NCBI GenBank assembly: GCA_030618505.1
Contig: JAUXDF010000040.1
Location: forward strand, 1 to 14,249
Length of the DNA stretch: 14,249 nucleotides
Source: Spongiibacteraceae bacterium
GTDB taxonomy: Bacteria; Pseudomonadota; Gammaproteobacteria; Pseudomonadales; PIVM01
Direction: 5' to 3'
How positions within the stretch are numbered: position 1 is the stretch's first letter; each line of letters begins with the position of its first letter. The notes beneath the pieces were generated by a model, which saw only the letters and a program-made list of their open reading frames with translations, did no database searches and was not told the DNA's origin. A program made the translations under genes and the position numbers. This document shows positions 6,109 through 14,208 of the stretch, piece after piece.

Positions 6109-9100
6109 TCAATGAACATCCGACTCCTGTATCAAATATTCCAACCGATCAGTCGATACTGCCAGTGTGTACGCACAATAAAAGAACTCCTTGAATGTCA
6201 TACCAGCAATTGGGTGTATTGCACGACCGACAATATGGCCTTCATTATCCAGCATGTACTCGACAATATCGATAAGTGCGTTGCGCTGCCATGTATACTT
6301 TACCAACTGATCCACACTGAACTGGTCAATTGCCTCGCAATTCGCTGCTCTCGCCATAAATATGCAACGACCATGGGATTCGTACATTTTTATTTTGTGT
6401 TTACGTCGTATTCCATTTCCGGTAATTATGAAGGTCAGCCCAAAACATGATTTGAGCTCGAAGAGCTTCACTTCCACCGTCCACTGCCCAAATTGCGGCA
6501 ATCGCTGACGCTCGGTTTTTTTCCAAAAGCGCCTAATATGTGGCGATGAGGGTTTTTGATAATTCCCGGGATCATGATCCATCGAAAAACGCTGAAAGAA
6601 GTGCTCAACTTCAGAGTACGTGGTTGTATGCTCATCGCCAATCAACATCTCAGCATCATGATAGAGATCAAAATGCCGGTTACCTGTCTCGATGGCATAG
6701 GTGCGATGAAAGGTTCGCCATGATTTATTACGCATCATCCCTATAAGTTCATCTTCATCAATACCAGCCAGGGATAATTCTTCTGACTTATAAGATGCAC
6801 TTAACAATGTCTCTCCACTGGCACGTGCAGAGCTTAGTTTTATGGAAATAGGTCTTTCAATACCGTCCGTTGTGGCCAACACCACACCCTCTTGATCTAA
6901 AACGGCCCTTCTAAAATAACGGCTCAGTAATTTTTCAATATGTCGCCTAACACCCCCCGCGTGCTTTGCTTGCTCCACCACCACTTTGCGTCGATTATAC
7001 TTATCAGATTTTCGTGTCACCGTAGGAACATAAGGTGAGCGTAAAGGTGTGCGAATTTGTTCCGGCACGGATGATCGATCTTGCAGGGCTTTAACCGTAT
7101 CAATGATATCGCTACTATTCATAGGCTTTTCGCCAATTTCATGTAATGACTCGATAAATGCATTGATATTATGGCAGAGCTGCCTAACCTGTAGTACTTC
7201 TATGCTTTCTTTTACAAACGGAAAAGTAACCTGTATAAGCTGCTCATCAGTGATCTGTGATGTCTCTTTCAGTTTTAGCAATCGCCTCTGGGCTTGTGAG
7301 CCCACCCTGTCTACTCGACCTGTTTTTTGCTCAATGCCAACAGGCGAAGGTGACAAACCATAATGCATGACGCTGTCACAGAAAGTGTGCAGATCCTCCC
7401 CTTCCTGGAATACATCGGTGGATATCAACGCCAATGGATAACCCGGCATACGAAATTTTCTGGCCTGCGCTGAGCGACTACCTATTGTCGCTCCGTTGGC
7501 TCCTATAACTGGCGCTACGGGGTTTAACATATGGCTAAAATACGTCCGATATTCCGTCACTAACTTATCGTAGGCATCCGGTAAATTGGTTTTTATGATG
7601 AGGTCCAAGTGCTCGGAAAGGTTATACAACTCATGGTAAGTACTGAACTGCGGATCTTTCGACTGCACCAATAATTTATCGGCTAACGCATCCATCCATA
7701 GCCCACGCATCTCGGGTGTTAAATTCTGCGTACCCAGACACAAACGTGTGACATACAGATCGATAATGCCATGCCCGGTACGTAAACAAAGAGAAATAAC
7801 GAAGCGGTGTATATCCAACGTTTGTAACTGCTCGATATTCAGAGCAGTCTTATCCAGAACTCCCTCCACCACCGCACTTAGTCGAGGAAATAGCAGATGA
7901 CTCAAACCCTTTCTTTCAATCGCATCAAACAGGGTATGCGAGAGTAAAAAACCCTTCAGCCTACTGACTGTCAGCTTAATAACCCGATCTTGTGGAATGG
8001 ATGGTTTCAGGTGATCGATCAGCCGCTTTAGCGCAGGTAGCTTCTTTTTCTCTCTGAACCAACTGAGAAAACCAAGCTGAGCAGCCAAAAACAAATCCTG
8101 TTGATCATTCTCCACCTTACCTATGTAAAATTTACTGGCATAGCTGGCAATATCTTCAGCATGTTGGTCGCAGAGTTCATTAAGATTATCGCCCTGCGAC
8201 CGACAAATGACCCTGGCCCAATTAATTTCCAGCAAGGTTGAGATCACCTGATTACGCGCCGACAGCCCAATACGCACGGCTTCCGGGGTAGTGAAGTCAC
8301 CCGCTGATGTTTTCAATAATGAAGCCACATCAGAGTCAATGGCACCTCTAAAAAACCAGGTAAAGATATTGTCATTTTTGGGTGGCTGGTGATCTTCTGC
8401 CTCACCGCTATTTCCGGGTTGAAACTCGCCGCCCGATAGCTCATTGTCTTTGTGCCTGCTTATTCTTCGGTACTCTTCAAACACGCTTTCCATTACCGCA
8501 AGGACACCAGGATAGTTAACCAATTGTTCGCGCACGTAAGCACATATCCACTCACTATAATGATCATCCAGTTTATTCTTGATTTCATCGACGCTTTTAA
8601 CACGCCTTACAAATACAATTTGCTTTCGGCCTGCAGCAAACATTTGTTGGGCCAAGTGTTTAGTTGTTGCATCCATTTTTGGATGGGGCAAAGAAGTACC
8701 GAGGCCTTGCTTCTTATAGGTATCGCTGATTGCCGCAACAACATCTTTATCCTGCGCATCTGCACTTTCTTTCTCCGCCTGCTCACCATCAAATTCAACT
8801 GCCGGCGAGCGGGAAGATTCAGCAAAGCTCTCAAAGGATGCTAACAAACCTGTCTGAAAAGAGGGACTGCCACCTTTGGTATCCAGCATTTCACCGACTT
8901 TCTTTTGTACCAGGGCTGTAACCAACTTTTGTTCATCCCTATCAAGGGAAATTTCTGCTTTTTTACCAGAACGCCATTCCTTCCGGTACATATTGCGGGT
9001 ATGGGAAATTCCCGCGATATTCAGCTCATTTAGGCGCCTAACCATAAATTTGGAAAGATGTACTTGTATCCGGTCTTTTTCATTATCCTCGATATCATCG

Positions 9101-9927
9101 GGTAATAGCTGGGCTTTACCCACCATTTTGAGTTGATTACGCAGTTGCTCCAATTTTCTATCGTAGGGTGTTGCCGACAATAACAGAGCATGTTTTACAC
9201 GCGGTACAAAACCTTCTTCTTCACGAAACCCCAACACCCCGGAAAGCACCTTATTACGATCACTGCTGTTAAAGTTATGCTTAAACTTGTGCGCCTCGTC
9301 TATCACTACCAGATCAAAAGTCGGCAAAATATAGTTTAATGCCCTGGCGTACTGCTCCTTAACTGACTGCTTATTCTTTATCCTGCCTCTGCGACGATAG
9401 GCGGGTAGCAATTCCTCCAACTTTTGTAGCTCGCGCTCCCACACGGTTTTGTCATCGGTCAAGCTCATGCTGAAAGAATTCATACCGACAAAGAAATCTG
9501 CGTAATAGCCCATTGAACTGGTATTAATAAGTTCAGGTACATTGCGGCTACTGGTTCTGGGCACGGCAGGTTTTCCATCCATCGTGCGAATTCGGTATTG
9601 AGAAACTTTTACATTGTGTTTAATAAAGCTGCGGTATTCCCTGTTATACCATTTCTCTTGCACATTATTACTGGGGCAGATGTACAGTACGCGCAACGAA
9701 GGGTTGAAGTAACGCATTAACGCCACGACACCCAAAGCCATATAGGTCTTTCCCATGCCGACCTCATCGGCAAGGTAGCCCATGCCAATTTTTGGGTCAG
9801 CAATCATATTGTGTAGCGCGACGGTCCCTTCCAACTGCAGCTTTCCCAGACTCTTAAGCGCAGGATCTCCACCGGAAAAATCCAGAATGCAACTGGCCGT
9901 ATCAAGATCGAGAGGTTTAACGCTCAT
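6109..9927 (-). CDS. SNF2-family DEAD/DEAH-box helicase with large internal insertion
   Basis: 1272-aa superfamily 2 ATPase, third gene of the operon. RecA lobe 1: a Q-motif-like QLEG (31-34), Walker A DEVGMGKT (54-61, Lys60), motif Ia LYICPSNNVQEKW (81-93), Walker B DEAH (210-213), motif III SATP (251-254) and an SNF2-like KFMVRRL (293-299). RecA lobe 2: motif IV KQIVFVRRV (435-443), then motif V STDVFQEGEDLH (836-847) and motif VI QKTGRVDRVG (867-876) with the arginine fingers. About 390 residues, mainly predicted helical, separate motifs IV and V, far more than in standard SNF2 proteins. Residues 880-1272 form an unassigned C-terminal region. All ATPase motifs are intact, so the protein should translocate on or remodel DNA. 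The ATG overlaps the upstream stop by 4 bp (ATGA), preceded by GAGGTG. Sequence and neighbours suggest DNA targeting or defence. It is not RapA and not a recognisable DISARM DrmD, though it may be distantly related. Confidence 0.88.
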   Translation of the reverse strand: MSVKPLDLDTASCILDFSGGDPALKSLGKLQLEGTVALHNMIADPKIGMGYLADEVGMGKTYMALGVVALMRYFNPSLRVLYICPSNNVQEKWYNREYRSFIKHNVKVSQYRIRTMDGKPAVPRTSSRNVPELINTSSMGYYADFFVGMNSFSMSLTDDKTVWERELQKLEELLPAYRRRGRIKNKQSVKEQYARALNYILPTFDLVVIDEAHKFKHNFNSSDRNKVLSGVLGFREEEGFVPRVKHALLLSATPYDRKLEQLRNQLKMVGKAQLLPDDIEDNEKDRIQVHLSKFMVRRLNELNIAGISHTRNMYRKEWRSGKKAEISLDRDEQKLVTALVQKKVGEMLDTKGGSPSFQTGLLASFESFAESSRSPAVEFDGEQAEKESADAQDKDVVAAISDTYKKQGLGTSLPHPKMDATTKHLAQQMFAAGRKQIVFVRRVKSVDEIKNKLDDHYSEWICAYVREQLVNYPGVLAVMESVFEEYRRISRHKDNELSGGEFQPGNSGEAEDHQPPKNDNIFTWFFRGAIDSDVASLLKTSAGDFTTPEAVRIGLSARNQVISTLLEINWARVICRSQGDNLNELCDQHAEDIASYASKFYIGKVENDQQDLFLAAQLGFLSWFREKKKLPALKRLIDHLKPSIPQDRVIKLTVSRLKGFLLSHTLFDAIERKGLSHLLFPRLSAVVEGVLDKTALNIEQLQTLDIHRFVISLCLRTGHGIIDLYVTRLCLGTQNLTPEMRGLWMDALADKLLVQSKDPQFSTYHELYNLSEHLDLIIKTNLPDAYDKLVTEYRTYFSHMLNPVAPVIGANGATIGSRSAQARKFRMPGYPLALISTDVFQEGEDLHTFCDSVMHYGLSPSPVGIEQKTGRVDRVGSQAQRRLLKLKETSQITDEQLIQVTFPFVKESIEVLQVRQLCHNINAFIESLHEIGEKPMNSSDIIDTVKALQDRSSVPEQIRTPLRSPYVPTVTRKSDKYNRRKVVVEQAKHAGGVRRHIEKLLSRYFRRAVLDQEGVVLATTDGIERPISIKLSSARASGETLLSASYKSEELSLAGIDEDELIGMMRNKSWRTFHRTYAIETGNRHFDLYHDAEMLIGDEHTTTYSEVEHFFQRFSMDHDPGNYQKPSSPHIRRFWKKTERQRLPQFGQWTVEVKLFELKSCFGLTFIITGNGIRRKHKIKMYESHGRCIFMARAANCEAIDQFSVDQLVKYTWQRNALIDIVEYMLDNEGHIVGRAIHPIAGMTFKEFFYCAYTLAVSTDRLEYLIQESDVH

Positions 9928-11948
9928 TCAGTCACCTCTCTGGTTTTATATTGCTTAAAAAACTGCTCTTCAAACCAGAGAAAGAAACGTTTGCGCCTGT
10001 CAGGGGAATTATCTTCTAACTGAATACGTTCAGATTCCTTCAGTATACGTATGCTCTTATCCAATTTTTTTAGTTTGGATTTGATCAACGGTCGCCGAAA
10101 AAACGGTCGTTCCTGGTAGATTTCCCTGGCACTGAGCAATAATAAATACGAAGTAACCGGTTTTACGGTGCACTCACTATCGTCACTGGCTCGCTCAATT
10201 AAGGTAGGCAGGCTGTCCATTCCCTGCCCTGACAAATAGTAATCCACCAGAGAGTTGTTATCTGCATCCAGCGCTTCATGCAATCGCCGTTTCAACCGTC
10301 TAAACGCATGAAAAATCTCCGCATATTCACTAAAGAACTCCTCACTGGCGATTTCATCATCAAGCAAAGTGATTTCACCTGCCGCTTTTGCCAATACCAG
10401 TTTTTTAACCATGGCGTTCATCATCAGCAACTGGCGTCGATCGGGAGACATGTCCGCATAGATGGCCAGAATTTGCTCTGCACTCAGGTCAGGCATATCA
10501 ATCGGTTTATGAGACCAGCCTGTCTGTTGCAACATCACAGTATGTCGGGAAAATTCCTCCCCGGTTTTCGTATTAGACCCGACCACATCCACCAAAGAAC
10601 CATTCGTCAATAACTGCTCAACACAATCAATCTCGCCCTCATAGCTATTATTAGCACCGGTAATCGACCAATTAGCGATAGCGGGTTTTCCTTCAGGGGT
10701 TAGAATGTCAATAGTGTAAGAACAGTAAGGTTCGGTACTGGCGGTTAATAAACGCTGCAACCAGTCATATGCCAGATGAATTTGTGGAAGCGCCTGCTCT
10801 TCAGTCGCGCTCAAAGAACCCGGCACTTCATCAACAGGCGGATTAAAACCCAGCGGTTCAGGCACATCTATCACCTGCAGGAGTGGTGAGGAATGGTCCA
10901 GCTTTACAAAAAAGCCAGCCTCCACATTGTCATGCATCGCCTTATGGGTAAAGTTCACCGAACCAACGAAGACCCAAGCCTGCTTCCTGTTATAAAAGTG
11001 GTACACCTTGGCATGCAGGCGCCGATAGTTCTGTGCCGACATGCCCAAGGACTTTGCCGCGTCGGGCGACCAATCTGCCCATTCAATATCATCTTGTGCT
11101 TCAATATGATTAAAGTAATCCTGATGGCAAAGCGCTCTACCCTCCTGATCTTTGGGTAACAATAGATGAATCTCTTTCACCCCGAGCCTGTAGAAGAAAG
11201 TATGCTCATCGTTATCTACATCATCAGCAAAAAAAGGTGAAATGATTTCAAGTGTCCAATTGGTATAGGTCAAACGCTTGTTGCTGATACTGCTCATAAA
11301 AGATTGAAAGCGTGGTTTTTCAGACAGGCCAAAATAGTCCGCAGATTTTCCACCATCATTTCCGCTGCATTGAGCCAAAAAAGCAGTGATTTTTTCTAAT
11401 GCAGAATCTTCGACAACGGAGGTACAGTGCTGCTCTGCTGCTAATACCTTTACATCTTGCCTCAGCTGTTTTAAAAATTGCTTGTCGACCTCATTCGGCC
11501 ACACCGACTCCCAGTGCTGGCACTCAATATTGTCCCACCAACCGGCTTGGCTCAGGTTATTGGAACCCGCGCCGACCAGCAGATATTCACTCTCATAGTC
11601 TTCGCTATAAGCAAGAATCAGATTCAATTTGGGGTGAAAAGCCGCATTACCCGCATGCACACCATGACACAGATACTCCATAGCGGGTGAGACTTGTCCC
11701 TCCTTGCGAAACATCTGCAAATCATAGAATACTTCCAGTGGTAAGCTGGCCTGGCGCAAGGCATCCCTTACTTGAAACTCCTTAACACGAATATCAGTGG
11801 AGTAAGGCGTATCACCAGCCAGCAGCAATGGGATCACCTCAAGCTCAAAAAATTCGGGCTCAAAGGTGTAGGTGGTAAAAACTGCTGCCCTAACTTCACT
11901 GCCGTCAAGTAGCTCTTTAAGCTGGTCGGAAACTACAGCGCTTTCCAT
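9924..11948 (-). CDS. Phospholipase D-like (HKD-type) nuclease-fold protein
   Basis: About 674 aa from the preferred ATG at 11948. Two PLD-superfamily half-sites are visible, numbered from that ATG. The first is HPKL (His105, Lys107) followed by VGAGSNNLS (Gly128-Asn131). The second is HAKVYHFY (His312, Lys314) followed by VGSVNFTHKA (Gly329, Ser330, Asn332). Two HxK...GSxN halves in one chain imply an active site formed within a monomer. Both lack the Asp of the classical HxKxxxxD, as in Tdp1-like members. The C-terminal 280 residues are mostly charged helices with no recognised domain and end in a basic region (KSKLKKLDKSIRILKE). The gene can be opened further to a GTG at 12011, but that would overlap the upstream gene by 79 bp. 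The ATG at 11948 overlaps by 16 bp and follows a purine-rich AGGGGGGGAA, which suggests translational coupling. Probable nuclease or nucleic-acid-binding partner of the helicase; activity is inferred. Confidence 0.85.
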   Translation of the reverse strand: MESAVVSDQLKELLDGSEVRAAVFTTYTFEPEFFELEVIPLLLAGDTPYSTDIRVKEFQVRDALRQASLPLEVFYDLQMFRKEGQVSPAMEYLCHGVHAGNAAFHPKLNLILAYSEDYESEYLLVGAGSNNLSQAGWWDNIECQHWESVWPNEVDKQFLKQLRQDVKVLAAEQHCTSVVEDSALEKITAFLAQCSGNDGGKSADYFGLSEKPRFQSFMSSISNKRLTYTNWTLEIISPFFADDVDNDEHTFFYRLGVKEIHLLLPKDQEGRALCHQDYFNHIEAQDDIEWADWSPDAAKSLGMSAQNYRRLHAKVYHFYNRKQAWVFVGSVNFTHKAMHDNVEAGFFVKLDHSSPLLQVIDVPEPLGFNPPVDEVPGSLSATEEQALPQIHLAYDWLQRLLTASTEPYCSYTIDILTPEGKPAIANWSITGANNSYEGEIDCVEQLLTNGSLVDVVGSNTKTGEEFSRHTVMLQQTGWSHKPIDMPDLSAEQILAIYADMSPDRRQLLMMNAMVKKLVLAKAAGEITLLDDEIASEEFFSEYAEIFHAFRRLKRRLHEALDADNNSLVDYYLSGQGMDSLPTLIERASDDSECTVKPVTSYLLLLSAREIYQERPFFRRPLIKSKLKKLDKSIRILKESERIQLEDNSPDRRKRFFLWFEEQFFKQYKTREVTE

Positions 11949-13165
11949 TTCCCCCCCTGAGCCTGACTGGCTATTCGCAAAAATGAGCTGATGAAATATT
12001 CGTAATCCCACTCAAGCTCCAACTCCTCCTGACTACGCAGAGAGTATGTTTCTGTGGGCACACGCACTCTCAGTTTTCCAGAAGGTTCCAGCTCAACCCA
12101 GGGAGCACCGCTACGCTGAGCCATCACAAGCTTGTTCAGCTCAAAGATATGTTTAATTGCCGTGGCAATATCGTTGTTACGCAAGGCCGTATTAATGGCA
12201 AGTAAGGATGTACCGCGAGGCACAGAAAACAGGTCCAGGTCTGCGGGTAAATGATCGTAACGATAGCGATCGCCAATTTCTGCCAACACACTATGAAATT
12301 TCGCCCCATCCTTTTGTCGGCAGTAATGAAACAAATTATTAGCTGCAACCAACAATCGCTCGACCGCCTCGATCTCATCCAGCCTGGCCATCAGCTGTGC
12401 ATTACTTGCACCGTCTTTAACCTGTTGAATAAATACAGACAATGAACCAACTTCTGCCTTTTTTTCTGCCAAAGCCTGTGTAATTAGCCATAAATCCGTT
12501 TGAACTGCATGACGATCACCACCACTCATTAGTACATGCAGGAGCTTTGTACGGATAGACTTCTTATTTATCGCCTGCAGGAAGGGTTTTGCGTGGGGCA
12601 GTAAATCATCATGGAAAACCAAATGATTACCGGTTAATAAATCAATAATTGCGCCTTTATTTACATAGCGTTCAATCTGCTCAGCATATTGAGCGCCTAG
12701 TGGCGTCGGCATACGAATATCGCCGGTGATCAGGCCACTTTCTGCCATCGCTGTAGAATACAAACCCCACAAGCCGTAACTGGCTTGGTCGCTCAAAATC
12801 TGTTGGTCAGCACCACGACCAAAGGAAACCGGTAAGAATTCATTATCCATACGCTGCGAGACACGGGTTATCCCCATAATTTCTTTATCTCCAGCCAGAT
12901 AACGCAAATAACCAGAGATCTGTTCGTATCGAAGGAATGTTTCGCGCACGCGGCCTTGTTTTTCACTCTGCGGCACATTGGCATGAATTTCATTAGCCCA
13001 ATGAAACCCCAACAAGGCTACTGCAAAATTACTCAAAGAAGAGGTAACTGTTGTTAGGTTACCAATTACTTGCCTGCCGTAGTGTGTCCACACAAGCTCA
13101 AAACCCAACGGATCCCTGGAACCTTTGGGTTTTACGCGATCATCTAACAACGATAAAAAAGCCAT
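11933..13165 (-). CDS. Uncharacterised protein, first gene of helicase/PLD operon
   Basis: 410 aa, no transmembrane segment or signal peptide, and no catalytic motif that I can recognise. The N-terminus (FLSLLDDRVKPKGSRDPLGF) is followed by a long helical stretch containing IGNLTTVTSSLSNFAVALLG, which looks like a structural core. The middle is rich in leucine and alanine helices. The end contains a compact strand segment (PWVELEPSGKLRVRVPTE) and an aromatic, acidic helix (ELELEWDYEYFISSFLRIA). It overlaps the PLD-like gene by 16 bp, so it is almost certainly part of the same unit and may be a sensor, scaffold or substrate-recognition subunit. The ATG at 13165 is preceded by a modest GGGTGA at close spacing. 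A candidate promoter lies about 80 bp upstream. Low-level helical content fits an adaptor, but no function should be assumed. Confidence 0.8.
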   Translation of the reverse strand: MAFLSLLDDRVKPKGSRDPLGFELVWTHYGRQVIGNLTTVTSSLSNFAVALLGFHWANEIHANVPQSEKQGRVRETFLRYEQISGYLRYLAGDKEIMGITRVSQRMDNEFLPVSFGRGADQQILSDQASYGLWGLYSTAMAESGLITGDIRMPTPLGAQYAEQIERYVNKGAIIDLLTGNHLVFHDDLLPHAKPFLQAINKKSIRTKLLHVLMSGGDRHAVQTDLWLITQALAEKKAEVGSLSVFIQQVKDGASNAQLMARLDEIEAVERLLVAANNLFHYCRQKDGAKFHSVLAEIGDRYRYDHLPADLDLFSVPRGTSLLAINTALRNNDIATAIKHIFELNKLVMAQRSGAPWVELEPSGKLRVRVPTETYSLRSQEELELEWDYEYFISSFLRIASQAQGGKWKAL

Positions 13166-13243
13166 TCAATCACCCGGCCGTTATTTTTCAAATTTAATTT
13201 TTTCATTCGTACACAAAGCGACCTGCCATCGAATTTCCCCAAA

Positions 13244-13271
13244 AGTATTCCTGCTTGAGTAAAACATTCAA
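13244..13271 (-). promoter_or_regulatory. Putative sigma-70 promoter of the three-gene operon
   Basis: On the minus strand TTGAAT (13266-13271) and AATACT (13244-13249) lie 16 bp apart, each four of six to consensus. Transcription would start near 13237 and leave a leader of about 70 nt before the ATG at 13165. It is the best pair in the 162-bp gap between tatD and the operon. The weak match would fit low or regulated expression. No operator repeat was noticed. Confidence 0.35.
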
Positions 13272-13292
13272 TGCCTGCTCACCCATTAGCGG

Positions 13293-13316
13293 AAAACAGA
13301 CTCCCCAAGCAAGGGG
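13293..13316 (-). terminator. Possible rho-independent terminator after tatD
   Basis: Just past the tatD stop on the minus strand, CCCC-TTGCTT-GGGG forms a 4-bp all-GC stem (13303-13316), and a TTTT run (13293-13296) follows six bases after it. The stem is short and the T-run displaced, so termination is likely partial. It lies upstream of the candidate operon promoter, which would separate the tatD and operon transcripts. Confidence 0.35.
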
Positions 13317-13327
13317 CAGATCGACCA

Positions 13328-14116
13328 TCAGCTATCCAGATTAAAAAACGTCTTCGCTGCAGCGGTGGAGCTTTGCGCCATCTCCTCCACAGTCACCCCA
13401 CGAACAGCAGCAAGCTCTGCAAGCACATACGACAGCAACGCTGGTTCATTACGACCACCTTTGGGTTTTGGTTTTATCGTTCGAGGCAAGAGGTAAGGTG
13501 AATCCGTCTCAATCAATAAGCGATCCGCCGGTATATAACGCACGATATCTCGCAAGCCCTGACCACGTCGCTCGTCACAGATCCACCCGGTAATACCAAT
13601 ATAACAACCGAGATCGAGGTAATGTTTTAAGGCCTGCTCTGAGCCGGTAAAACAATGTACAACCGCTGCAGATAGAGAATCCATACGTGGGGCTAATAGA
13701 GAGACAAAACGCTCATAGGCATCGCGCTCATGCAAAAACACCGGGAGCTCTAATTCGCCAGCAATCGCCAACTGCTCCTCAAAACACAATTCTTGTTGGT
13801 CTCTCGGTGATAGGTCACGATTAAAATCAAGACCGCACTCCCCCACTGCCACCACCAACTCATGCCGAGCAAGTTCTATTATCGATTTGCTCACCTCACT
13901 ATTCCAATTACTCGCATAATGCGGATGCACACCAGCGGTACTTTTTAACAAATCAGGGTATTGCCTGGCCAGCGCCAATGCCGCTGAACTTCCCTCAACA
14001 GATGTCCCCGTCACTATTATTTGTTCAACACCCGCCTGCGCGGCATCATGTAGTACATCATCAATATCATCGCGAAAACGCTTATTAGTTAAATTGGCAC
14101 CGATATCAATCATCAT
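13328..14116 (-). CDS. tatD: TatD family 3'-5' exonuclease / metal-dependent hydrolase
   Basis: 262-aa amidohydrolase-fold TIM barrel; family members are Mg-dependent 3'-5' DNA/RNA exonucleases. The N-terminus MIDIGANLT lacks the HxH of the YcfH/YjjV branch and matches the TatD branch proper. Metal and catalytic residues are present in order: Glu93 in GECGLDF, His129 in FLHERD, His154 in VHCFTG and Asp205 in ETDSPYLLPR, with the TatD-typical GITGWICDERRG (174-185). Length is normal. It therefore reads as the chromosomal housekeeping gene, not as the QatD subunit of a Qat defence operon. Two tandem ATG codons (14116, 14113) are possible starts; neither has a good Shine-Dalgarno sequence of its own. 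Both fall inside the end of the short upstream ORF (14106-14192), so translation may depend on coupling to it. Confidence 0.93.
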   Translation of the reverse strand: MMIDIGANLTNKRFRDDIDDVLHDAAQAGVEQIIVTGTSVEGSSAALALARQYPDLLKSTAGVHPHYASNWNSEVSKSIIELARHELVVAVGECGLDFNRDLSPRDQQELCFEEQLAIAGELELPVFLHERDAYERFVSLLAPRMDSLSAAVVHCFTGSEQALKHYLDLGCYIGITGWICDERRGQGLRDIVRYIPADRLLIETDSPYLLPRTIKPKPKGGRNEPALLSYVLAELAAVRGVTVEEMAQSSTAAAKTFFNLDS

Positions 14117-14192
14117 TGGTCACACCCATACCACGCTGTTTCAAAAGTTCCAATTGATCAGGAAAAGATTTCCAAGGGCGGTTATAGGGCAT
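14106..14192 (-). pseudogene. Truncated N-terminus of an Abi_2-family (AbiD/AbiF-like) protein
   Basis: A 28-codon ORF reads MPYNRPWKSFPDQLELLKQR followed by GMGVTNDD and a stop. It closely resembles the first residues of Abi_2 abortive-infection proteins, which begin with a short basic/aromatic leader, a 'SFxDQLxLLxxRG' helix and then 'DD(E)KAxxYLxxIxYYRLxGY'; everything after 'NDD' is missing. The ORF has a good ribosome site (AAAGGAAT, about seven bases before the ATG), and its stop TGA overlaps the tatD start codons in ATGATGATTGA. The simplest reading is a deletion that joined codon 28 of an abi gene to the tatD start, leaving a translated leader peptide. The match rests on a short segment, so chance resemblance cannot be ruled out. 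Confidence 0.55.
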
Positions 14193-14208
14193 TTCGTATT
14201 CCTTTACG

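Noticed and set aside
8452..8844. Plus-strand 130-codon ORF inside the helicase gene (and similar shadow ORFs at 10278-10613, 7049-7363 and 6112-6450)
   Set aside because: Antisense to strongly supported coding sequence, without ribosome sites or recognisable domains.
6109..9927. Helicase as RapA (RNA-polymerase recycling factor)
   Set aside because: RapA has N-terminal Tudor-like domains before the ATPase and no 390-residue insertion. Here Walker A is already at residue 54.
11949..12011. Longer PLD-like protein starting at GTG 12011
   Set aside because: It would overlap the upstream gene by 79 bp, and the added 21 residues look like the upstream coding sequence read in another frame. The ATG at 11948 gives a 16-bp overlap and has a purine-rich site.
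6109..13165. Assignment to DISARM
   Set aside because: The helicase and PLD genes recall drmD and drmC, but there is no drmA, no DUF1998 drmB and no methyltransferase in the window.
13328..14116. TatD as QatD of a Qat defence operon
   Set aside because: The protein matches the housekeeping TatD branch in length, N-terminus and GWICDERRG segment, and no qatA, qatB or qatC genes are adjacent.
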